A stretch of DNA of 64,000 nt from Kordia sp039026955 (GCA_039026955.1 JBCCLH010000005.1:62001-126000), one strand, 5' to 3'; shown: positions 51,603 through 61,475, counted from the stretch's first letter. Program-made: numbers and translations. Notes: generated by a model from the letters alone, not told the origin.

Positions 51603-53831
51603 ATGATCACATATATCATCAAATCCGGATTGTGCTTGGCGCTGATACTTTTAGTATACAAAGTATTGCTAGAGCGTGAACGCATGTATGTGTTCAACCG
51701 ATATTATTTACTTTTCGGGTTGTGTTTTGCGTTTGCTGTGCCTTTCATTACGATGGAAACGACAGCAGAAATTCCATTTATACAAGACACAACTGTAAGC
51801 AATCTTCAAAATTTAGATCTTGCTGCATTACAGGTAAATATCGCTGAACACAAACAGGAAACAACAGCCATTCCTACTTGGATACTTGCGATCATGAGTG
51901 TGTACGCGATTGGATATTTATTATACTTCTTTCGCTTTATTCGAAATATCTATAAAATCTTTTATAAAATCATTACAGGTGTGCGCGTGCGTTACAAAGT
52001 CGCTTCTTTAGTTTTATTGAAGGAAAATGTATTGCCACATACATTTTTACACTATATATTTTTACGAAAAGAAGCGTACGACACCCACAATATTGCGGAA
52101 GAATTATACACACATGAATTGGCGCATGTTTCACAAAAGCATACGCTAGATATTATTCTCATCGAATTGATTCAGATTGTATTCTGGTTCAATCCATTAC
52201 TAATGTATTACAAAAAGGCCATACAGCTCAACCATGAATTTTTAGCAGATGACGCTGTATTAAAATCAAACACACAGGTTCCGACATATCAACAATTGCT
52301 ATTGGCAAATGCACACGGAAGCCACAATTTACACTTGGCCAGTAATTTAAATTTTTCTGTAACTAAAAAGAGATTACAAATGATGACAAAACATACAACT
52401 CGTGGACGCGCTTGGCTTGTGGCCTCGCTCACGATCCCAATTTTTACAGCAGCGATATTTTTATTCAGCACAAAAGTAATCGCGCAAAAAACAGTGACAA
52501 ACAATGTAGCAACTTCAGCTACGACTATAAATTTTCAAAAAGAACAAGACCCTAAAGCCGAATATTATAAAAATGCAACGTTTGTTTTTGAAGATGCGCA
52601 AGGAAACAAAACTGAAAAGAACTATTCAGAACTGACCGCAACAGAGAAAGCAAGATTGATTCCACCACCACCAAAGCCTACCGCCAATGCACCAACCGCA
52701 ACACAATTAAACAATTGGAAAAACAAGACAAAATTTGCCGTATGGGTAGATGGAAAAGTGATTGACAACAAAGAAATCGTCAATCATAAAATTGTGCACT
52801 ACACACAAAGTTTTGTATACAAAAATGCACGTAGCAAACGTTTTCCACAAAGCTATCAAGTACACATGCACACTGCTGCAAGTTTTAAAGCGATGCAAAA
52901 TAGCCACAAAACTACTCTAAGCAACAATGCAGTATTGTATTTTAAAGAAGGCAGCGATATGATACAATTGGGCAAGAAAAAAGTAGGTGCCGTAAATGAG
53001 CAAACGGAACTACAAAAAGCACCTTTTTACGCAACTGACACTGCAAAAGGACCAATGGCAGGAATCATTCCTTATAATGACACGCCAAAAAAGAAAACAC
53101 AACGCCAAAATGACATCACCATATTAATCAATAAAGAAGAAAAGTTTTTAGTAAATGGTAATTATGTGGTGCCTGATCTCAAGAAATTAGACAAATTAAT
53201 AAAGTCTGAGCTTGCCAAAATCAAACACAAAAAAACGAGAACAGCTTCTATAGTGAGTGATCCTACTGTTTCCAAAGATTTTGTTTTAAAAACGCTGACA
53301 CTCTTAAAGGACAATAATATTTACGATATTACCTTGAAGACTTCAAACAAAGATGATGAAATACGTCTTCCACCGCCACCACCAGCGCCACCAAAACCTC
53401 AAATTAAAGAAATTACAGTTCCTCCTCCACCGCCTCCAGCACCAGTACCATCTGATGGAGAACTGAAAGACCTTGAGATCATGCATAAAATCATGAGAGG
53501 AGGAAAAATGGAAACTATGATGATTAATGGCAAAAAGTATTATGCAGTAGAGAAGAATGGCAGAAAATACATTTTTAATGAAAATGCCAAACTTGTTGAT
53601 AAAAATGGAAAAGAATTACCGCCACCGCCACCAAGAGCTAAGAAAAAAGCAAAAATTAAGGAAGTCAAAGTAAAGGAGATTAAAATCAAAGAAAAAAATA
53701 AGGCAAAGGCAAAAAATAAGGATAAACAAAAAAATAAAGCCAAAGCCAAAGAGAAAAATAAAGAGAAGGCATCGGCTGAGAAAGTGAAAGTAATTGAAGT
53801 AAAAGAAAAATTACGGGAACAAAAACAGTAA
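51603..53831 (+). CDS. Second M56 metallopeptidase with Pro- and Lys-rich C-terminus
   Basis: 742 residues. Membrane helices near 8-22, 35-50, 92-110 and 277-297, with zinc motif HELAH (171-175) and NHEFLADD. The N-terminal half is paralogous to the previous gene. The region after the last helix is much larger. It has two Pro-rich stretches (LPPPPPAPPKPQ, VPPPPPPAPVP), a conserved GKKYYAVEKNGRKYIFNENA segment, and a last ~75 residues almost wholly Lys/Glu/Ala/Asn. The tail is probably periplasmic and may bind peptidoglycan or span the envelope; this is inference. Confidence 0.85.
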   Translation: MITYIIKSGLCLALILLVYKVLLERERMYVFNRYYLLFGLCFAFAVPFITMETTAEIPFIQDTTVSNLQNLDLAALQVNIAEHKQETTAIPTWILAIMSVYAIGYLLYFFRFIRNIYKIFYKIITGVRVRYKVASLVLLKENVLPHTFLHYIFLRKEAYDTHNIAEELYTHELAHVSQKHTLDIILIELIQIVFWFNPLLMYYKKAIQLNHEFLADDAVLKSNTQVPTYQQLLLANAHGSHNLHLASNLNFSVTKKRLQMMTKHTTRGRAWLVASLTIPIFTAAIFLFSTKVIAQKTVTNNVATSATTINFQKEQDPKAEYYKNATFVFEDAQGNKTEKNYSELTATEKARLIPPPPKPTANAPTATQLNNWKNKTKFAVWVDGKVIDNKEIVNHKIVHYTQSFVYKNARSKRFPQSYQVHMHTAASFKAMQNSHKTTLSNNAVLYFKEGSDMIQLGKKKVGAVNEQTELQKAPFYATDTAKGPMAGIIPYNDTPKKKTQRQNDITILINKEEKFLVNGNYVVPDLKKLDKLIKSELAKIKHKKTRTASIVSDPTVSKDFVLKTLTLLKDNNIYDITLKTSNKDDEIRLPPPPPAPPKPQIKEITVPPPPPPAPVPSDGELKDLEIMHKIMRGGKMETMMINGKKYYAVEKNGRKYIFNENAKLVDKNGKELPPPPPRAKKKAKIKEVKVKEIKIKEKNKAKAKNKDKQKNKAKAKEKNKEKASAEKVKVIEVKEKLREQKQ

Positions 53832-53837
53832 CTAGAG

Positions 53838-53883
53838 AGGTTCTTAAGTACGATTGTAAAATCAACTAAGAACCTTTTTTTAT
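53838..53883 (+). terminator. Terminator of the blaI-M56-M56 operon
   Basis: AGGTTCTTA and TAAGAACCT pair, followed by seven T. Confidence 0.8.
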
Positions 53884-53920
53884 GTATCTTTAAAAATATC
53901 AATTAAAAAACACCTATCTA

Positions 53921-55357
53921 ATGAAAAAATTATGCTTTGTTTTCGCATTGCTTATTGTAGCTTCTTGTGCGAAAAAAATTGAACCTGCAACCGTAACCGT
54001 CTCTGAAACTGATACTGAATTTATTATTGTCAGAACGCCTGTCGATGATATTACACTTTGGAATAATAAAGCAGATACCATTTATCCAAACGAGGCTAAC
54101 AAATTTGTCTTTCAGAAAAAAATTGAGCAGCCCGAATTTATCCGAATTATTATTAATGAAACGTACTTAAAAGCCATTTTGCTTCCGGGAAAATCAGTCA
54201 CTGTAATTCCCGCAGAAAAGAAATATACTTTTAAAGGCGAAAACAGTGCTGGACAACAATTTTTAAACGATGCCAAACGACCGTACTTTACGGTTAACGA
54301 AGCACGTAAATATGAAAAAGATACGACAGCGACGCTAATTTCCTCAACGATCAATTCGTTAAAGCAACCTGAATTAGACACACTGCAAAGTTTCATCGAC
54401 ACACGGAAAATTGATACAGATTTTGCCGAAATTCTCAAAAAGGAAATCAATTATTTTTATGCACAACGCACTGTACAAGCAATTAATTCAAAACGTTATA
54501 AAAAAACAACTATTTCTGAAGATTTGCTAGCACTTATCGATGAAACTGCAAAAACCTATCCGCTGAATACGACGTATAAATCTGATAGTTGGCAAATGTA
54601 TGCAGAAGCTCTTCTGCAAGAAAATGCCATGTTTACAGAAATGATAAAAGGAAATATATCGAAAGATTCCATGCAAAAGTATTATTTGGAAGACAAATTA
54701 CATCCGTACTATTACCAACTAATTACTTCTTACAAAGATGCAGAAATTGCAGAAAAAGCAGCTGCAACGTTTATCATTCAAAAAGCCAAGCAAGAGAAAT
54801 TTGAAAAGAGCTTAATCAGTGTATACGAACAGTTTCAACAAGATTTTCCCAATAGTGTATACACAAAATATTTAACAGAAGATATTGAAAAAATCAAACG
54901 CTATCATGAAAAAATTGCAGGTGCGATGCCTGCGAATGTTCATTTTTATGAAAACGAAGAAATTGCCAGTTTGACAGAGATGCTTCCTGATTTAAAAGGT
55001 GAAAAATACTATGTAGATGTGTGGGCGACTTGGTGCGGACCTTGCAAAGCCGAGTTTAAATACAACGAACCGCTAAACGCTTTCCTAAAAGAAAAAGGAT
55101 ATAAAAAACTGTACATTTCGCTCGATAAATCGGAGCAGCGTAAAAAGTGGAAACAGGACATTAAATATTTTGATTTGAATGGACTCCACTTACTGGCGAG
55201 TCAAGCGTTTTTTGCCGATTTTGAAAAGAATCATTCCATGCATGAAGGTTATGTGAGCATTCCGCAATATTTGATCATTGACGATGGCGCTATCGTAACA
55301 AATAATGCACCAAGACCGAGTCAATTGGACGAATTAAAAGCATTATTGGATAATTAA
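53921..55357 (+). CDS. TlpA-like thioredoxin-fold lipoprotein
   Basis: 478 residues. Lipobox VASC (Cys about 16). An N-terminal beta domain covers about 20-110, a helical middle about 110-340, and a C-terminal thioredoxin-like domain has YVDVWATWCGPCKAEF with redox Cys C372 and C375. It has a cis-Pro-like SIPQYLIID. Family members are envelope thiol-disulfide oxidoreductases that keep cytochrome or secreted-protein cysteines reduced. Single gene, with a near-consensus TATCTTTA upstream. Confidence 0.85.
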   Translation: MKKLCFVFALLIVASCAKKIEPATVTVSETDTEFIIVRTPVDDITLWNNKADTIYPNEANKFVFQKKIEQPEFIRIIINETYLKAILLPGKSVTVIPAEKKYTFKGENSAGQQFLNDAKRPYFTVNEARKYEKDTTATLISSTINSLKQPELDTLQSFIDTRKIDTDFAEILKKEINYFYAQRTVQAINSKRYKKTTISEDLLALIDETAKTYPLNTTYKSDSWQMYAEALLQENAMFTEMIKGNISKDSMQKYYLEDKLHPYYYQLITSYKDAEIAEKAAATFIIQKAKQEKFEKSLISVYEQFQQDFPNSVYTKYLTEDIEKIKRYHEKIAGAMPANVHFYENEEIASLTEMLPDLKGEKYYVDVWATWCGPCKAEFKYNEPLNAFLKEKGYKKLYISLDKSEQRKKWKQDIKYFDLNGLHLLASQAFFADFEKNHSMHEGYVSIPQYLIIDDGAIVTNNAPRPSQLDELKALLDN

Positions 55358-55474
55358 CGCCATTTTTTGTAACATTTCTGAGAACTCTGCGTTCTTATAG
55401 ATGAAGTGATGTATACTTTTTGTTTTGTAGCGGAAATTATAGATCACTCCGACATCATCAATCAAAATCATCTT

Positions 55475-56575
55475 ATGTTACAACAATTTTTTCTCGTCTG
55501 TTCGGGCGTAGACAGCGACCTTATAAATGAATGTAGTCGCGGCGAACAAACCAAATATGCAGGTATTGGCGCCACCGTTTTCTTCACCGCACTCATGGCT
55601 TTTATTGCCAGCGGATATGCTTTGTATACCATTTTTGACAATCGCTACGCCGCTATTGGTTTTGGACTGATTTGGGGATTGCTCATTTTTAATTTAGATC
55701 GATTTATTGTGTCAACACTTCGCAAGAAAGACTCCAAATTTGCCGAGTTTTTACAAGCGACACCGCGAATCATCTTGGCAGTTATTATTGCTGTGGTGAT
55801 TTCAAAACCGTTGGAATTGAAGATTTTTGAAAAAGAGATTGATCAAGTATTGTTAGAACAAAAAAACGAACTGACACTTGCCAATAAAACACAAATCGCA
55901 GCACAATTCACTCCTGAAATCGAACAAATTACACAAGAGATTTCCGATTTAAAAGCAGAAGTCGCAACGAAAGAAAAAGAAGTCAATGATTTATACGAAA
56001 CCTACATTGCGGAAGCAGAAGGCAGAAAAGGTACAGAATTGATCGGAAAAGGTCCGGTATACAAAGAGAAGCGCGAAAAACACGATGCCACACTGCAAGA
56101 ATTACAAGCATTGCGAACTGCCAATGCAGAAAAAATCGCAACAAAAGAAGCCACTATTGAAAACTTGATTGCACAACAGAAAGCTTCCGAAGCCAATACA
56201 CAACCGATTATTGATGGTTTTGATGGCTTGATGGCACGCGTCGATGCGTTGAATACCTTACCGTGGTTGCCTTCCTTTTTTATTTTTCTATTATTCTTAG
56301 CGATTGAAACAGCGCCGATTTTTGCAAAATTATTTTCCTCAAAAGGAGAATATGACTTGAAACTTCAAGATGCGGAAAATGCAGTAAAAACGTGGGTAGA
56401 ACAGAAAGTTCAGCAACGAAAAATCTTGTTACAAACCGATATTTCATTGAATCATAAAGTGTACACAGATCTTGCAGAAGAAGATGAGATTTACCATCAC
56501 AAGCGCAAAAAGGCGCGTGAGTTGATGCAGTTGCAAGCAGATGCTTTTTTTAATTTACAGAAAAAACAGTTTTAA
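55475..56575 (+). CDS. DUF4407 membrane protein
   Basis: 366 residues from the ATG at 55475, where family similarity begins (LQQFFLVCSGVDSDLINECS). An upstream in-frame ATG at 55406 adds 23 atypical residues. Membrane helices lie at about 34-54, 58-78, 97-117 and 265-285. A long coiled coil of about 120 residues (about 130-250) between helices three and four presumably projects into the periplasm. Function unknown. Confidence 0.85.
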   Translation: MLQQFFLVCSGVDSDLINECSRGEQTKYAGIGATVFFTALMAFIASGYALYTIFDNRYAAIGFGLIWGLLIFNLDRFIVSTLRKKDSKFAEFLQATPRIILAVIIAVVISKPLELKIFEKEIDQVLLEQKNELTLANKTQIAAQFTPEIEQITQEISDLKAEVATKEKEVNDLYETYIAEAEGRKGTELIGKGPVYKEKREKHDATLQELQALRTANAEKIATKEATIENLIAQQKASEANTQPIIDGFDGLMARVDALNTLPWLPSFFIFLLFLAIETAPIFAKLFSSKGEYDLKLQDAENAVKTWVEQKVQQRKILLQTDISLNHKVYTDLAEEDEIYHHKRKKARELMQLQADAFFNLQKKQF

Positions 56576-56796
56576 TTAGAGGTACTTTTTAAGTGTTTGA
56601 TCATGCGTTGTTGGGCTTTAGCTTGGGCGGTTTGAAGACTACTTGCATATTCGCTTTCGTCGGTGGCGCGGTATAATACTTTTCCATTTTTGTAGACGAT
56701 CCACCAATATTTGCTTTCTTGAAAGTATTCCGCCTTTAAATGATAGCCATCTTCTGTGATGACTTCTTTGAACTTTTTATTTCCTGTCCATCTCAT
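56572..56796 (-). CDS. Small conserved-looking hypothetical protein
   Basis: 74 residues, soluble and basic: MRWTGNKKFKEVITEDGYHL, then YWWIVYKNGKVLYRATDESE and a C-terminal helix. The amphipathic strand pattern suggests a small beta domain. I do not recognise the family. It overlaps the DUF4407 stop by 4 bp tail to tail. Confidence 0.55.
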   Translation of the reverse strand: MRWTGNKKFKEVITEDGYHLKAEYFQESKYWWIVYKNGKVLYRATDESEYASSLQTAQAKAQQRMIKHLKSTSN

Positions 56797-56921
56797 GAAT
56801 AAAGTAGGTTTTATTATGGAATTAAAAAGTAGGAAAATTATTTGGAATAATTCTAATTAGTGACGTTAAATGCCCTAAAGCTTAGACGAATGCAAGCGAA
56901 AGTATCGACGAATGTATGAAC

Positions 56922-57644
56922 TTACAATAAATTCAAGCGTTGCATGAGCTCTTTTCGGTTGGCTCTACTTACAGGAATCACATCTTGCTTGATTAACACA
57001 CTGTTATCTTCAATATCCACAATCTTTGTCGTATTGATGATATACGAACGATGTACTTTTAAAAATAAATGTGCAGGCAACTTTTCTTCTATTTTCTTTA
57101 AGGTAGAATGTACCACGTAGTTTTTGTCTTCTGCTTTGATTTTAATATAATCGCCTTTCGCTTCAATTAGGCAAATATCTGGTACATTGATTTTGACCAA
57201 ACGGCGATCAATATTTACATACAAATCATTTCCAACAGTCGAATTTTCTTCAGGAGTTGTTCCTGCTGTGGATTCTTCTGTTTTTTGGACAACCACACGT
57301 TCTTTGATCCTGGCTACCGCTTTGGCAAAACGTTCTTGTGTGATGGGTTTTACTAAATAATCAACCACACAATCGTATTCAAAAGCATCTAAGGCGAAGT
57401 TTCTATCGGAAGTAGTTAGGATGACTAATGGCGGATTTTTCAATGTCTGAATAAAGTCAAAACCTGAAAATGTAGGCATGTGAATGTCTAGAAAAATCAA
57501 ATCAACTGTATTGCTGTTTAGATATTTGATCGCGTCGATAGCGTTATCAAACTCTTCTGCAATGTTGAGTTCTTCTATCTTTTTACAGAGCTGCTTTGTT
57601 ATGGCTCTCGCAGCAGCTTCATCATCTACAATTATACACTTCAT
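56922..57644 (-). CDS. LytTR-family response regulator
   Basis: 240 residues. A receiver domain (1-120) with acidic DDE at 7-9, phosphoacceptor D53 in LIFLDIHMP, TTS at about 78-80 and K99 in YLVKP. A linker about 121-138 and a LytTR DNA-binding domain about 140-240 (VNIDRRLVKINVPDICLIEA, HRSYIINTTKI). Last gene of a group with Hpt (12-bp gap) and kinase, and the likely output of that relay. Confidence 0.93.
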   Translation of the reverse strand: MKCIIVDDEAAARAITKQLCKKIEELNIAEEFDNAIDAIKYLNSNTVDLIFLDIHMPTFSGFDFIQTLKNPPLVILTTSDRNFALDAFEYDCVVDYLVKPITQERFAKAVARIKERVVVQKTEESTAGTTPEENSTVGNDLYVNIDRRLVKINVPDICLIEAKGDYIKIKAEDKNYVVHSTLKKIEEKLPAHLFLKVHRSYIINTTKIVDIEDNSVLIKQDVIPVSRANRKELMQRLNLL

Positions 57645-57656
57645 AGGTAGGTAGGC

Positions 57657-57980
57657 TTAAATAGTCATTAAAAATTCTTCCATGTTTTGCAAGATGCTGA
57701 GGAATGTATCAAGGCGTTCGGGATTGTCATTTTTCAGTTCTTCTTCAAAGGCAATTGCAAAGTCATAGCTTTTTTCGAGCCCCAAAATACTAATTTTATG
57801 TTTAATTTTATGTACAAGCGCTGCGGAATTTTGATAGTTTTGCTCACGAATGCTTTCTGTAAAAGCTTCTTTCTCTTTAGGAAGCTCTTTTTTTAAAATC
57901 GCAATCAAATTGGCTTCAAATTCTGCATCGCCATCGGAAAGCTCTTTTATGTAGGATAAATTGGGACTGTCTAATTCCAT
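57657..57980 (-). CDS. Hpt-domain phosphotransfer protein
   Basis: 107 residues, all one helical-bundle domain. The phosphorylated His is probably H57 in LVHKIKHKISILGL, matching the Hpt pattern AHxLKG. It lies between the kinase (1-bp gap) and the LytTR regulator (12-bp gap), so it is the natural phosphate carrier from a receiver to the regulator. Confidence 0.85.
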   Translation of the reverse strand: MELDSPNLSYIKELSDGDAEFEANLIAILKKELPKEKEAFTESIREQNYQNSAALVHKIKHKISILGLEKSYDFAIAFEEELKNDNPERLDTFLSILQNMEEFLMTI

Positions 57981-57981
57981 A

Positions 57982-60045
57982 TTATTTTTTTAGTTTAAAG
58001 AAAAAAGTAGTGCCTTTTCCTTCTGTTGATTCCAGCGAAATGGTTCCTTTATACAATTCGATAATTTTTTTTACGATTGATAAGCCAATTCCTGTAGACT
58101 TTCCTTTTTTGTCTAAAGTTTGAAATATTTTAAAGATTTTATCGTGATACGCTTCAGCAATTCCCACACCATTATCCGAGATTGAAAATTTCCAGAAGGT
58201 TTTTAATTCCGTAAACTTCACCTCTATCCTACCTTCTGGCTTGTCGATATAGTTGATTGCATTGCTAATCAAATTTTGAAACAACTGTTTGATACGCGTT
58301 TTATCTGCGTTTATAGTTGGCAAATTGTCTGGATATATGAACTGAATGTGCTCTGGAATATACAGAATATTTTGAATTTCTTCTAGAATTTCTTTCACAT
58401 TGACTTCTTGCGTGGTCAATTTTTTATCACTGACACTTGAATATCGCAAAATTCCGTCAATCAAAGCGTCCATTTGCTCTAATTTGTTGTTGAGCTTGTC
58501 AAAGGTTTCATTCGCTTCTTCATCCAAAACCGCTTCATAATCTTCCTGAAACCACGAAATTAATGCATTGATACTTCGCAAAGGCGATTTTAAATCGTGC
58601 GAAACAATATGCGCAAAATCGCGTAATTCTTTGTTGCTTCGTTTTAAGTTTTCGAGCAGTTCTTTGTTTTCGCTTTCTGCGGCAATTCTTCGTTCCAAAT
58701 TTTCAGCATTTGTCAACTGAATCGATACCAAATTGGCAACATTTTTAAACAAACGCAGATGTTCTCTAGTAAAAAAGTTTTTGGAAGAATGCTCCGAATC
58801 AATCACACCTACAACTTCGCCTCGTACAATGATTGGCACCGATATTTCTGAGTAGCGACGTTTGTCGTCCACTACATAACGCTCATCTTTCGTCGTATCG
58901 TGAATCAGTTCGGCTTTTCCGGTTTGTGCTACATCTCCAACAATTCCTTTTCCAAACGGAATGTATATTTTATCAATAATTTCTTTATTCTCATCTACTT
59001 TCGCGCCGTATCCTGCAATTTGTTCTAGTAGATTTTCTTCTTTGTTCACCAAATACACCACGCAATCTTCAAATTCTAAATCATGTGCAATAACGTTAGC
59101 AATTTCCCAAGCAATGTCGTGAATGGTAAGTTTTCCAATAAACGAACGTGTTAGGTTGTTTAAGGTATCCAACATTAATCGTCTTTTATGTTTGGCAGAA
59201 ATATCTTCTACAAATGCCAACTGATATTTTATATTTCCAGCACTATCGCGTACACCAGTAACACTCGTTTTGGATAAAAACGCAGTGCCATCTTTTCGTT
59301 TATACCTTTCTTTCAAACTGTAATGATCAATTTCCTTGTTGACCATTCGCTTGTAAAAACTCCTTGATTCTTCATGTCCATCTTCAAACGAAAGCGCTTC
59401 CACAGACGTTCCCAACAACTCTTCTTCCGAATATTTTATAAGTTTCTGAAACGCATTATTGGTTTTGATGATTTTTCGATCTTGCGCGAGTACAATTCCC
59501 AACGTAGAATTGTCTACAATTGCGGCTAATTGTTCTTGTTGCTCCTCAAAAATAACAGCATTTTCTTTAGCTTCGGTAATATCCCGTACGATTCCTTGTG
59601 CTGCGATGATTTGCCCTTCTTCATTGTATATTAAACTCGAATTTACCTGTACCCACTTTATTTGCTTGTCTTTGGTATACACGCGAGCCTCATAGTTTGG
59701 AAATGTACCATCTTGAATCAATTGTGCAAAGGAATTCATCGCATACGCAAAGTCTTTGCTGTAAATGATATTGACTAAGTTAAAAGGTTCTTTTTTGATG
59801 TCATACCCAAAAAGCTTAACCGCAGCATCATTCATTTTGATGACATTTCCTGTAGATGGATTGATGACAACGAAGGCGTCGAGAATATTGTCGAAAAACA
59901 TATCATACTCACGAGTTTTCGACTTGAGCGCTTCACGCGTTTCTAGCAATTCGCTAGTCCGATGCAAGAGCAGCTCTTCGGCTTTTTCACGTGCTCTTTT
60001 TTCGTTCTGAAGGGCGAGTTCCAGGGCCTGAATCGTATCTTTCAT
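57982..60045 (-). CDS. PAS-PAS-GAF sensor histidine kinase
   Basis: 687 residues from the ATG at 60045; a TTG at 60066 adds seven. An N-terminal coiled coil (1-48), two PAS domains (about 48-158 and 168-283), GAF (about 293-443), HisKA with H483 in HIVSHDLKSPL, and HATPase about 575-687 with N-box NLISNAINYI, DNGVGI and GIGLSI. No membrane helix or receiver domain, so it senses an internal or diffusible signal and needs a separate receiver protein. Confidence 0.93.
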   Translation of the reverse strand: MKDTIQALELALQNEKRAREKAEELLLHRTSELLETREALKSKTREYDMFFDNILDAFVVINPSTGNVIKMNDAAVKLFGYDIKKEPFNLVNIIYSKDFAYAMNSFAQLIQDGTFPNYEARVYTKDKQIKWVQVNSSLIYNEEGQIIAAQGIVRDITEAKENAVIFEEQQEQLAAIVDNSTLGIVLAQDRKIIKTNNAFQKLIKYSEEELLGTSVEALSFEDGHEESRSFYKRMVNKEIDHYSLKERYKRKDGTAFLSKTSVTGVRDSAGNIKYQLAFVEDISAKHKRRLMLDTLNNLTRSFIGKLTIHDIAWEIANVIAHDLEFEDCVVYLVNKEENLLEQIAGYGAKVDENKEIIDKIYIPFGKGIVGDVAQTGKAELIHDTTKDERYVVDDKRRYSEISVPIIVRGEVVGVIDSEHSSKNFFTREHLRLFKNVANLVSIQLTNAENLERRIAAESENKELLENLKRSNKELRDFAHIVSHDLKSPLRSINALISWFQEDYEAVLDEEANETFDKLNNKLEQMDALIDGILRYSSVSDKKLTTQEVNVKEILEEIQNILYIPEHIQFIYPDNLPTINADKTRIKQLFQNLISNAINYIDKPEGRIEVKFTELKTFWKFSISDNGVGIAEAYHDKIFKIFQTLDKKGKSTGIGLSIVKKIIELYKGTISLESTEGKGTTFFFKLKK

Positions 60046-60184
60046 TGAACGCAATTGTAGTTTCAAGGGATTTTTTGTGTTTGAAGATACTAAATTCCAA
60101 TTAATTTTCGGTCAATAAACATAATTAACCGACGAAATGTAATTTTAAAGCTTTGGTTGGAAGATTGTGTAGAAATGTGAGAGG

Positions 60185-60598
60185 CTAGAATTCAATGACT
60201 TCATTCACCATCCAATAGTCTACTACGCGCTGTATTTTTTTAATATAGTCTTCGTAACGCAATGGTTTGATGATGTAGCCTGCAATTCCTAAATTATAAC
60301 TTTCTAACATGTCTTGGTGATTGTTAGAAGTCGTGACAATAATTGCGGGAATGTAACGTAAATGCGGATCATTCTTAAGTTCTTTTAAGAATTCAAGACC
60401 GTTCATTTTTGGCATATTCAGATCTAGAAGAATCACGTTAGGCAGCTCTTGTTTCTTTTTCAAGACTTCTAGCGCTTCCTCTCCGTTCTTCGCCTCGAGG
60501 ATTCGATGCGTAAATCCCAACTTCTTTAAGGATTTTTTGAACTTCAATACCTCGATCTCATCATCTTCGATAAATAAAAATGAAAGATTCTCCATCAT
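60185..60598 (-). CDS. Single-domain response regulator
   Basis: 137 residues, receiver domain only. Acidic EDD at about 11-13, phosphoacceptor D59 in VILLDLNMP, TTS and IIKP (about K111). No output domain. It is encoded 140 bp before the kinase on the same strand and is the likely first phosphoacceptor or an allosteric partner of that kinase. Confidence 0.92.
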   Translation of the reverse strand: MMENLSFLFIEDDEIEVLKFKKSLKKLGFTHRILEAKNGEEALEVLKKKQELPNVILLDLNMPKMNGLEFLKELKNDPHLRYIPAIIVTTSNNHQDMLESYNLGIAGYIIKPLRYEDYIKKIQRVVDYWMVNEVIEF

Positions 60599-60895
60599 TT
60601 CGTTAACTTATAGTTTTCAGCAATTAGAACGTAAATTTCTCCTTTATATGCGAGAACACACAGTTCTTTCGATTAAACGTTTTTTTTAGTAGGTTAATGG
60701 TCTTTTTAGGCAGATTAATGGTTTTGCTTTTTCTACAATTTTTCGCCTATTTTCTGCCTTTTTTCAGCTATTTTCTTATAGTTTACGCTGATATTGCTCT
60801 ATTTATGACCTGTTTGGGCGCACAGGGTATTTGTCTTTTCTATGCTTTGTTGGATTGAACTATTTGAATTTTTACTTATGAATAGTTCGATTTTT
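60599..60895. other. 297-bp gap, no gene seen
   Basis: AT-rich spacer with several TTTTC/TTTTT runs. I see no ORF with coding character, no clear promoter pair and no strong hairpin. Confidence 0.4.
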
Positions 60896-61267
60896 TTATT
60901 GGTATTTTGCCAACTCCGCTTGTTGCGTTTTTGTCATTCCTTTGATCACCAGATCATACGAATGATCAATCAATTCTTGTACAAATGAGCTTGGAAGTTC
61001 TCCTTGAAACAATTCTACGGTATTCCAATGTTTCTTACTCATATGAAAACCTGGTATGATACTTTCATATTCACCTCGAAGTTCCTCTGCTCTGTCAGGA
61101 TCACATTTTAAATTGACAGCACCAAGTCCTTCTTCCCATTTTTTCAGTGATGTCAGCGCAAACATTTTTCCCAAAACTTTAAAAACTAAAGTGTCTTGAT
61201 CAAAAGGAAATGCTTCTGTGACCGCTGGTTTACGAATACAATATTCGCGGAGTGATTCAATGTTCAT
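60896..61267 (-). CDS. MmcQ/YjbR family protein
   Basis: 123 residues, the whole length of the family. IRKPAVTEAFPFDQDTLVFK, then VLGKMFALTSL, NLKCDPDRAEELR, GFHMSKKHWNTV and LIDHSYDLVIKGM. The fold is CyaY-like and resembles some DNA-binding proteins, but no biochemical role is established. Single gene. Confidence 0.9.
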   Translation of the reverse strand: MNIESLREYCIRKPAVTEAFPFDQDTLVFKVLGKMFALTSLKKWEEGLGAVNLKCDPDRAEELRGEYESIIPGFHMSKKHWNTVELFQGELPSSFVQELIDHSYDLVIKGMTKTQQAELAKYQ

Positions 61268-61337
61268 ATCATCCTATTTGCAAACAAGATATAAAAATCT
61301 ATGCAATAGTTGTACGGATAGGGAAAAGTTAAAAAGT

Positions 61338-61475
61338 TTATGCGTTGATGTCGGTACGATCAGGCAAACCTTTTCTTTTATTCTTTTGTTTAGTTGTCGC
61401 CTTTTGGATTGGAGCAATGTCTAAGCTTACCAAAACATCATTTAAGTAATAAACGACTTTATCAATTAGTGACAT
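61338..61475 (-). CDS. Possible 45-residue protein
   Basis: A short ORF from ATG 61475 to TAA 61338. It reads MSLIDKVVYYLNDVLVSLDI, then PIQKATTKQKNKRKGLPDRT. An amphipathic helix followed by a very basic tail looks protein-like, and it stands alone in an otherwise empty gap. There is no family match I know. Confidence 0.4.
   Translation of the reverse strand: MSLIDKVVYYLNDVLVSLDIAPIQKATTKQKNKRKGLPDRTDINA

Noticed and set aside
50037..53831. The BlaI/M56 operon as a beta-lactam resistance locus
   Set aside because: No beta-lactamase or resistant penicillin-binding protein is linked, and the M56 proteins show no recognisable penicillin-binding domain.
61218..61424. A plus-strand 68-codon ORF
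   Set aside because: It overlaps the MmcQ/YjbR start and the minus-strand 45-residue ORF and is Cys/Ser-rich without pattern; probably a shadow.
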